Positions 17,205-21,660 of a DNA stretch of 21,660 nt are shown piece after piece. How positions within the stretch are numbered: position 1 is the stretch's first letter; every line of letters starts with the position of its first letter. Below the pieces are notes generated by a model that did not search any database, was not told the DNA's origin, and saw only the letters and a program-made list of their open reading frames with translations. The stretch is from Coriobacteriaceae bacterium (GTDB taxonomy: Bacteria; Actinomycetota; Coriobacteriia; Coriobacteriales; UBA8131). The translations under genes and the position numbers were made by a program. The DNA lies in assembly GCA_012515495.1 (NCBI GenBank), contig JAAYYH010000102.1, positions 1-21,660 on the forward strand. Direction: 5' to 3'.

Positions 17205-19427
17205 TCATTCCTCGTCGCCACAATAGATCGTTTCCAATTCTCGGGCGAGTAGATAATGCTGCGGATGAGAGAAGTCGGGATCTTCTGCCAACAGTTGACG
17301 CGCGTCATCGTGCGCCTGCTGGATCACATCCGAGTCACGGATGACGTTGATGAGCTTCAGAGCCGTTGCGCCATGTTGACGACTACCAAGGATATCTCCC
17401 TCTTTTCGCAACGAGAGGTCATACTCGGCCAACTTGAATCCGTCATTCGTCTTGACCATCGCCTGCAGTCGCGCCTTTGCCTCATCTGATCGTGGGTCAG
17501 CAATCAAGAACACCTTGGCGTCATCTGTTCCCCGTCCAACCCGTCCGCGCAATTGATGCAGCTGAGAAAGACCGAAACGATCTGCGTCTTCGATGATCAT
17601 CACGGTCGCTGATGGTACATCAACCCCCACTTCCACGACGGTGGTGGATACGAGGATATCTATGTTCCCCAAACGAAAATCCGTCATCACCTTGCGCTTG
17701 TCTGCTGGGGAGAGACGCGAGGTCATCAGGCCGATACGCGCCTGAGGGAATACCTTATTACGCAGGAACACGACCTCCTGCTCCGCAGCTTTGATGTGCT
17801 CTCTATCCTGCTCTGACGAGAACTCGGTAATCAGTTCAGGCTCAATTTCCTCTTGAACCTGGTTCTCCGAAAGTTGCTGCCCGCCAAAACTAATCAGCGG
17901 ACAGATGATGTATGCCTGTTGACTGGCTTTCAGCGCCTCTCTGATCGCATCGTAAGCCTCACCTTTGTTATTGCGCGGCAATAGCTTGGTAACTACTTCG
18001 GTGGTCGCTCTGGGTCGGCTTCGCAGGTAGCTTACCTCCATGTCACCGTATAGCGTCAGAGCAAGCGATCGCGGTATCGGCGTTGCGCTCATCGCCAACA
18101 GATCACAACCCGAACCTTTCTCTCGTAATGCCTGTCTTTGCGCCACACCAAACCGATGCTGCTCATCGATCACCGCTACTGTCAGTTGCTTGAATTTAAC
18201 ATCAGGCTCTAATAGCGCGTGCGTACCGAACAGTACCGTTATCCGCCCTGACGCCAAATCCTCAAGTAGTTGCTGGCGCTGTTGCCGATTGGTTGTAGAG
18301 GTCAACAGAGCCCAGGAAATACCTGATTCAGCGAATAATGGCCCCAGACTCAATGCGTATTGCTCTGCCAATACCTCTGTCGGCGCCATCATCGCCGCCT
18401 GTGTTCCGCTGGCATGAGCGGCAGCAAGCGCGTAAGCAGCTACCATCGTCTTACCAGAGCCCACATCACCAAGCAACAAGCGGTTCATCGCCTCTGGGGC
18501 AGCCATGTCGTTGAGAATCTCACGTATGCTTCGCTCCTGATCCGCTGTCAAGGTGAAGGGCAATGAGTTCGAGAGTCGATCCAGAACCTCTCCTGTGATT
18601 CGATGAGAGAACTCCGCTCCGAGTTCGACCTCACTTCTGCGTCTGCGCATCAATTGAAGTTGGAGATAGAGGACTTCTTCATAGGCCAGACGCCTGTGCG
18701 CTTGCCGCTGCTCTGGCCAATCAGCTGGGAAATGGATGGCTTTCAGCGCAAATCTACGGCTCATCAATTGATGTTTGATGCGCAATTGCACAGGTAGTGG
18801 ATCTAAAACGGCTCCTGTTGCCTCTAAAGCCTCACTGATCAGTCGCGACATCCAAGCTGCGGAAATGTCAGATGTCGCATGATGTACGGGTTTGATACCC
18901 GCAAGTTCATTGACGCCGGTATCATCAGCCTCTCCACTCTCCTCAGCTTGCGAAATGACAGTGTACAGCGGAGAATTCAGGCGTTTGTAGCCAAAATGAT
19001 GCTCAATCTTCCCCAGCAACAATAGCTTGGTTCTCGGTTTGATTGCCCTTATCAACCATGGTTGATTGAACCAAGAGGCATACAACACGCCGCTGCCATC
19101 CAGTACCGATGCTTCGATTATCGTGAGATTCTTTCGCGGACGTTTGACAGAGACCTCGTCAACTGTTCCGAGTATGCTCTGCTTCTCGCCCAACCGTGCG
19201 TCGGCGATACGAACTATCGTCGAGAAGTCATCATAACGAAACGGAAAATGATAGATGAGATCACGTACAGTTGAGATGCCGAGCCTAGACAAACCTCTTG
19301 CGCGTGTTTCCTTGACTGAACGGATACGTGAAACCTTGTCGTCCAACAGCAGCGTCTGTATCAGGCGCTCACAGTCGGAGCTGTCAGCTTTACCAGTAGC
19401 TTTCTGCTGTCTGGAATCACGTGGCAC
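17205..19427 (-). CDS. recG: ATP-dependent DNA helicase RecG
   Basis: RecG reverses stalled replication forks and moves branched DNA. The 740-residue protein has the expected order: an N-terminal region with the OB wedge (about 75-160), then helicase motifs Walker A GDVGSGKT 320-327, DEQH 421-424, SATPIPR from 447, VSTTVVEVGVDVP and QLRGRVGRG 625-633, and the family-specific LSLRKEGDILGSRQHG translocation segment near 671-686. It is about 40-60 residues longer than typical, partly through an insert near 160-172 and one at about 513-545. The usual HGRM before motif V reads TSRL. The start is GTG at 19427, with AGGGG just upstream; it lies 6 nt after the fakA stop, so coupled translation is likely. 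Confidence 0.96.
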   Translation of the reverse strand: MPRDSRQQKATGKADSSDCERLIQTLLLDDKVSRIRSVKETRARGLSRLGISTVRDLIYHFPFRYDDFSTIVRIADARLGEKQSILGTVDEVSVKRPRKNLTIIEASVLDGSGVLYASWFNQPWLIRAIKPRTKLLLLGKIEHHFGYKRLNSPLYTVISQAEESGEADDTGVNELAGIKPVHHATSDISAAWMSRLISEALEATGAVLDPLPVQLRIKHQLMSRRFALKAIHFPADWPEQRQAHRRLAYEEVLYLQLQLMRRRRSEVELGAEFSHRITGEVLDRLSNSLPFTLTADQERSIREILNDMAAPEAMNRLLLGDVGSGKTMVAAYALAAAHASGTQAAMMAPTEVLAEQYALSLGPLFAESGISWALLTSTTNRQQRQQLLEDLASGRITVLFGTHALLEPDVKFKQLTVAVIDEQHRFGVAQRQALREKGSGCDLLAMSATPIPRSLALTLYGDMEVSYLRSRPRATTEVVTKLLPRNNKGEAYDAIREALKASQQAYIICPLISFGGQQLSENQVQEEIEPELITEFSSEQDREHIKAAEQEVVFLRNKVFPQARIGLMTSRLSPADKRKVMTDFRLGNIDILVSTTVVEVGVDVPSATVMIIEDADRFGLSQLHQLRGRVGRGTDDAKVFLIADPRSDEAKARLQAMVKTNDGFKLAEYDLSLRKEGDILGSRQHGATALKLINVIRDSDVIQQAHDDARQLLAEDPDFSHPQHYLLARELETIYCGDEE

Positions 19428-19433
19428 GATCCC

Positions 19434-21065
19434 CTACTCTATCGCCATCACCAGTGGATAGAGCGGCTGATCACCACGATGCGCATCCACCTCAAGATCG
19501 GGATATGTCTCCTCAATGTCCTGCAACAGATTCTCGAAGTCCTCTTGGTTAAGATCCTCACCCGCGAGTATCGTCAGCGTGTCTGCCTCATCATCATGTA
19601 TCATCGCGATCAACTCCAACGCGACTTGCTCCAGCTCATTGCCTACCACTTCGATTGTGTCATTGGTGATGCCGATGATGTCGCCACTGTTGATCGGTTT
19701 GCCGTTCGCGGCCTTTGCATCCTTGATCGCTGTGGTGATCTCGGCGGTACGCACGCCCTTGATCGCCTCTGTCATAGCCCGCGCGTTTTCTTCCAGGCCA
19801 GCCTCAAGATCAGCCAGGAACAAGGCAGAGAAAGCCTGTGGGACGCTTTTTGTGGGTACAACGGCAACGGGTTTCTCACTGACCTCCGCAGCCGCGTTCG
19901 CGGCTAGGATGATGTTCTTGTTATCTGGGAAAATAATGACACTTTTTGCGGACACAGCGTTGATGGCATCGAGTAGATCCTTCGTGGAAGGATTCATGGT
20001 CTGCCCACCATTGACGATATGATCGACACCAAGTGATGTCAGTATCTTATGCATACCTTCTCCGGCTGCTACCGCAATGAAACCAAGATCTTTCATCTGT
20101 TCAGGGGCTGGTGAAGTACCATCCTGCTCCGCCAACATACGGTTCCGCTCTCGGCTCTGCAGGTTCATGTTATGGATGTGAACTTCTGAGACCTGTCCGC
20201 GCCCGGTCATATAGGAAAGGACCTCGCCGGGATCGTTTGTGTGTACATGTACCTTAAAATCAGGAGCACTGCCTACCAACAATTCGCAGTCACCCATTCT
20301 ACTGAGGAAATCCTGTGCGTCATCAATGTCGATTGTATCGCTGATCATCAGGAACTCTGTGCAGTAGAGATACTCGCTGCCTTCCCAGTCGTCTATCTGT
20401 TCAATCTCAACTTTTGGTTGCGGTTGGCTGATGCTCTCTAGCGTGGGCAATGCCGTGATCTCCCCCGTAACTGCCCTGACGAAACCTTCGATCAACAGCG
20501 CCAGACCAAATCCACCAGCGTCTACGACACCGTTCTCCTTGAGTACCGGCAACAGTTCTGGAGTCCGACGCACAGAAGCAAAGGCTACCTCAGTGATGAA
20601 CCGCAATGCCTCATCTTTGGTCTTCATCTCATCCGCCGCCTGTCTGGCTGCTTGGGAAGTATCACGCAGAACCGTGAGGATGGTGCCTTCAACCGGTTTG
20701 CGTACTGCTTGAAAGGCAACTGCTGTCGCTCGTTCCAAGGCTCTGGCCATCGTTGGAGCATCGAATTTCTCGGCTCCCTCCAAACCTTCACAGAGCCAGC
20801 GTAATATCTGAGATGTGATAACGCCCGAATTGCCGCGAGCACCCATCAACGAGCCATGGGTTATGGCTTTGCGTACATCGACAAACGCTGCATTCTCAGG
20901 AAGAGCCGCGACTTCCTTGACCACTGTCTCGATAGTCAAGGACATATTGGTCCCGGTATCACCGTCAGGAACAGGAAAGACGTTCAGCTTGTTGATGTCG
21001 TCCTTACGCGAGGATAGCGCCAGAGCCGCAGCTTGGATATAGGGTAGATAATCTGAAGATGACAT
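19434..21065 (-). CDS. fakA: Fatty acid kinase catalytic subunit, DAK2/YloV family
   Basis: FakA phosphorylates fatty acids held by a FakB (DegV-family) partner, feeding exogenous fatty acids into phospholipids in Gram-positive bacteria. The 543-residue protein has an N-terminal DAK2 nucleotide-binding domain with NVFPVPDGDTGTNM at 28-41 and GARGNSG at 75-81, followed by VDAGGFGL near 190, a middle domain starting at EYLYCTEFLM, and a C-terminal domain ending PLYPLVMAIE, like the YloV ending. No FakB is in the window. The ATG at 21065 follows GGAG at a rather long spacing. Its position after an Asp23 protein and before recG is the classical Gram-positive order. The kinase role is by family; I did not see proof of substrate. 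Confidence 0.93.
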   Translation of the reverse strand: MSSSDYLPYIQAAALALSSRKDDINKLNVFPVPDGDTGTNMSLTIETVVKEVAALPENAAFVDVRKAITHGSLMGARGNSGVITSQILRWLCEGLEGAEKFDAPTMARALERATAVAFQAVRKPVEGTILTVLRDTSQAARQAADEMKTKDEALRFITEVAFASVRRTPELLPVLKENGVVDAGGFGLALLIEGFVRAVTGEITALPTLESISQPQPKVEIEQIDDWEGSEYLYCTEFLMISDTIDIDDAQDFLSRMGDCELLVGSAPDFKVHVHTNDPGEVLSYMTGRGQVSEVHIHNMNLQSRERNRMLAEQDGTSPAPEQMKDLGFIAVAAGEGMHKILTSLGVDHIVNGGQTMNPSTKDLLDAINAVSAKSVIIFPDNKNIILAANAAAEVSEKPVAVVPTKSVPQAFSALFLADLEAGLEENARAMTEAIKGVRTAEITTAIKDAKAANGKPINSGDIIGITNDTIEVVGNELEQVALELIAMIHDDEADTLTILAGEDLNQEDFENLLQDIEETYPDLEVDAHRGDQPLYPLVMAIE

Positions 21066-21144
21066 TGAACTTATTCTCCGGTTCGAATTCTGGGCCGGTC
21101 AGCAATTGACCCATTCCAACAGAAACTGGTCATGTGCCCTTTCG

Positions 21145-21510
21145 TCATTTGCTCTTTCTCACATGGACACCCTGCACATGCACGATGATGTCATCTATTG
21201 GTATCTCGGCATAATGCTCGAGAACGAATCTGACCCTATCCGCGAGGTTGTCCGAGACTGTCGAGATATTGGTACCATGCTCAATCACCACAAATAACTC
21301 TACGGAGATACCAGATTCGCCGCTGTGCACCAAAATGCCACGACGTAGTCGGCGTGCTGGCAACATCTTGGCGAAGCCATCTTGTAGCGTTGGTGCAGCC
21401 ATACCAACCACACCGTAGCTCTCCAACGCGGCGTAGCCAGCAAGATCCGCTATCACATCAGTGGCCACACTTAAAGAACCAGATACCACCTGTTGATCTT
21501 TATCAGTCAT
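21145..21510 (-). CDS. Asp23/Gls24 envelope stress-response family protein
   Basis: This 121-residue member of the Asp23/Gls24 (DUF322) family contains proteins linked to cell-envelope homeostasis in Gram-positive bacteria. It is a single short domain: GSLSVATDVIADLAGYAALESYGVVGM at the N-terminal side, a central beta region (GILVHSGESGISVELFVVIEHG), and a helix plus VHVQGVHV at the end. The precise role is unknown. The ATG at 21510 was chosen over the longer frame (21549) because GGAGG sits 4 nt before it and the protein then starts in family register. It is the first gene of its unit, 79 bp before fakA, and follows a clear promoter embedded in an inverted repeat. Confidence 0.93.
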   Translation of the reverse strand: MTDKDQQVVSGSLSVATDVIADLAGYAALESYGVVGMAAPTLQDGFAKMLPARRLRRGILVHSGESGISVELFVVIEHGTNISTVSDNLADRVRFVLEHYAEIPIDDIIVHVQGVHVRKSK

Positions 21511-21586
21511 AGTGCCTCCAAATCCCGGCGGTTTGATTCCTGCCATCATTTCTGCCCGTGTATCGAACAGGATTAACAGGACACCG

Positions 21587-21631
21587 CGAAAACACCGGGT
21601 TACGATTATACGGTACTATGTGGTGTTTTCG
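21587..21631. repeat. 10-bp inverted repeat flanking the asp23 promoter
   Basis: CGAAAACACC (21587-21596) and GGTGTTTTCG (21622-21631) are exact reverse complements separated by 25 bp. The -10 element lies between them; one arm overlaps the -35 and the other falls just after the predicted start. A further related GTGTTTTTC copy stands at 21643-21651. This is the layout of an operator, but no regulator is known. Confidence 0.6.
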
Positions 21632-21634
21632 GAA
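21605..21634 (-). promoter_or_regulatory. Promoter of the asp23-fakA-recG-rsmD-coaD unit
   Basis: A perfect -10 TATAAT (21610-21605) lies 18 bp after a weak -35 TTCCGA (21634-21629) on the minus strand. Transcription would start near 21598, about 87 nt before the asp23-like ATG. The next reading frame upstream is outside the window. No gene is visible in 21511-21660. Confidence 0.55.
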
Positions 21635-21660
21635 GGCAGGCTGTGTTTTTCCTCTGAGGA

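Noticed and set aside
21080..21090. GGTTCGAATTC, like a tRNA T-loop, between the asp23-like gene and fakA
   Set aside because: The flanking bases do not form the T-stem, and a whole tRNA would run into fakA; no acceptor or anticodon arm fits on either strand.
21650..21660. TCCTC-T-GAGGA palindrome at the right edge
   Set aside because: It is cut by the window end and has no T-run on the correct side within view, so its role cannot be judged.

Overview
The window reads as one continuous piece of a bacterial chromosome, mostly housekeeping genes, with no phage, transposon, CRISPR or RNA gene that I could support. Base composition is moderate (about half G+C by eye). The gene set suggests a Gram-positive, monoderm actinobacterium, and the combination points most towards a Coriobacteriia-like lineage. 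The supporting features are a long bifunctional Rel, an Asp23/Gls24 protein with FakA, split SecD/SecF, QueH instead of QueG, a NarL-type sensor kinase with an actinobacterial-style membrane sensor, and a very long RecJ carrying a helicase. That placement is inference from memory of the families, not a measured result.

Layout, in order of transcription on the minus strand, from the right edge of the window. (1) 21634 to 15914: a promoter inside a 10-bp inverted repeat, then asp23-like, fakA, recG, rsmD and coaD, closed by an intrinsic terminator at 15914-15935. (2) 15894 to 15519: a single cold-shock gene, cspA, with a roughly 100-nt hairpin-rich leader and its own terminator. (3) 15494 to 9923: queH, queA and tgt (three late steps of queuosine tRNA modification), then secD and secF. 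queH seems to have its own, possibly leaderless, promoter, and a further promoter may precede secD. (4) 9151-9921: the only plus-strand gene, a zinc-ribbon membrane protein with a DUF4352-like domain, which ends one base from the end of secF. (5) 8895 to the left edge: a RecJ-RecQ-like fusion, rel, a metallo-beta-lactamase-fold hydrolase, nadE and the N-terminal part of a histidine kinase that runs off the window. All spacings in this unit are short (71 nt at most, with a one-base overlap between the fusion and rel), so one operon is likely.

Two genes stand out. The 1094-residue protein at 5611-8895 joins a complete RecJ exonuclease to a complete superfamily 2 helicase core in one chain, and it is translationally coupled to the stringent-response enzyme Rel. 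The NAD synthetase at 817-2574 keeps the nitrilase-like glutaminase domain, but all three catalytic positions (Glu, Lys, Cys) appear substituted while the ATP-pyrophosphatase half is intact, which suggests an ammonia-dependent enzyme with a dead glutaminase domain.

Smaller points of interest are an acidic 20-residue repeat inserted in SecD, the absence of yajC between tgt and secD, the inverted repeat around the asp23 promoter, and a shared 11-nt motif upstream of recJ and queH. Many genes have starts that I moved inward from the longest reading frame on the basis of Shine-Dalgarno spacing and family alignment. These choices are explained in the entries.
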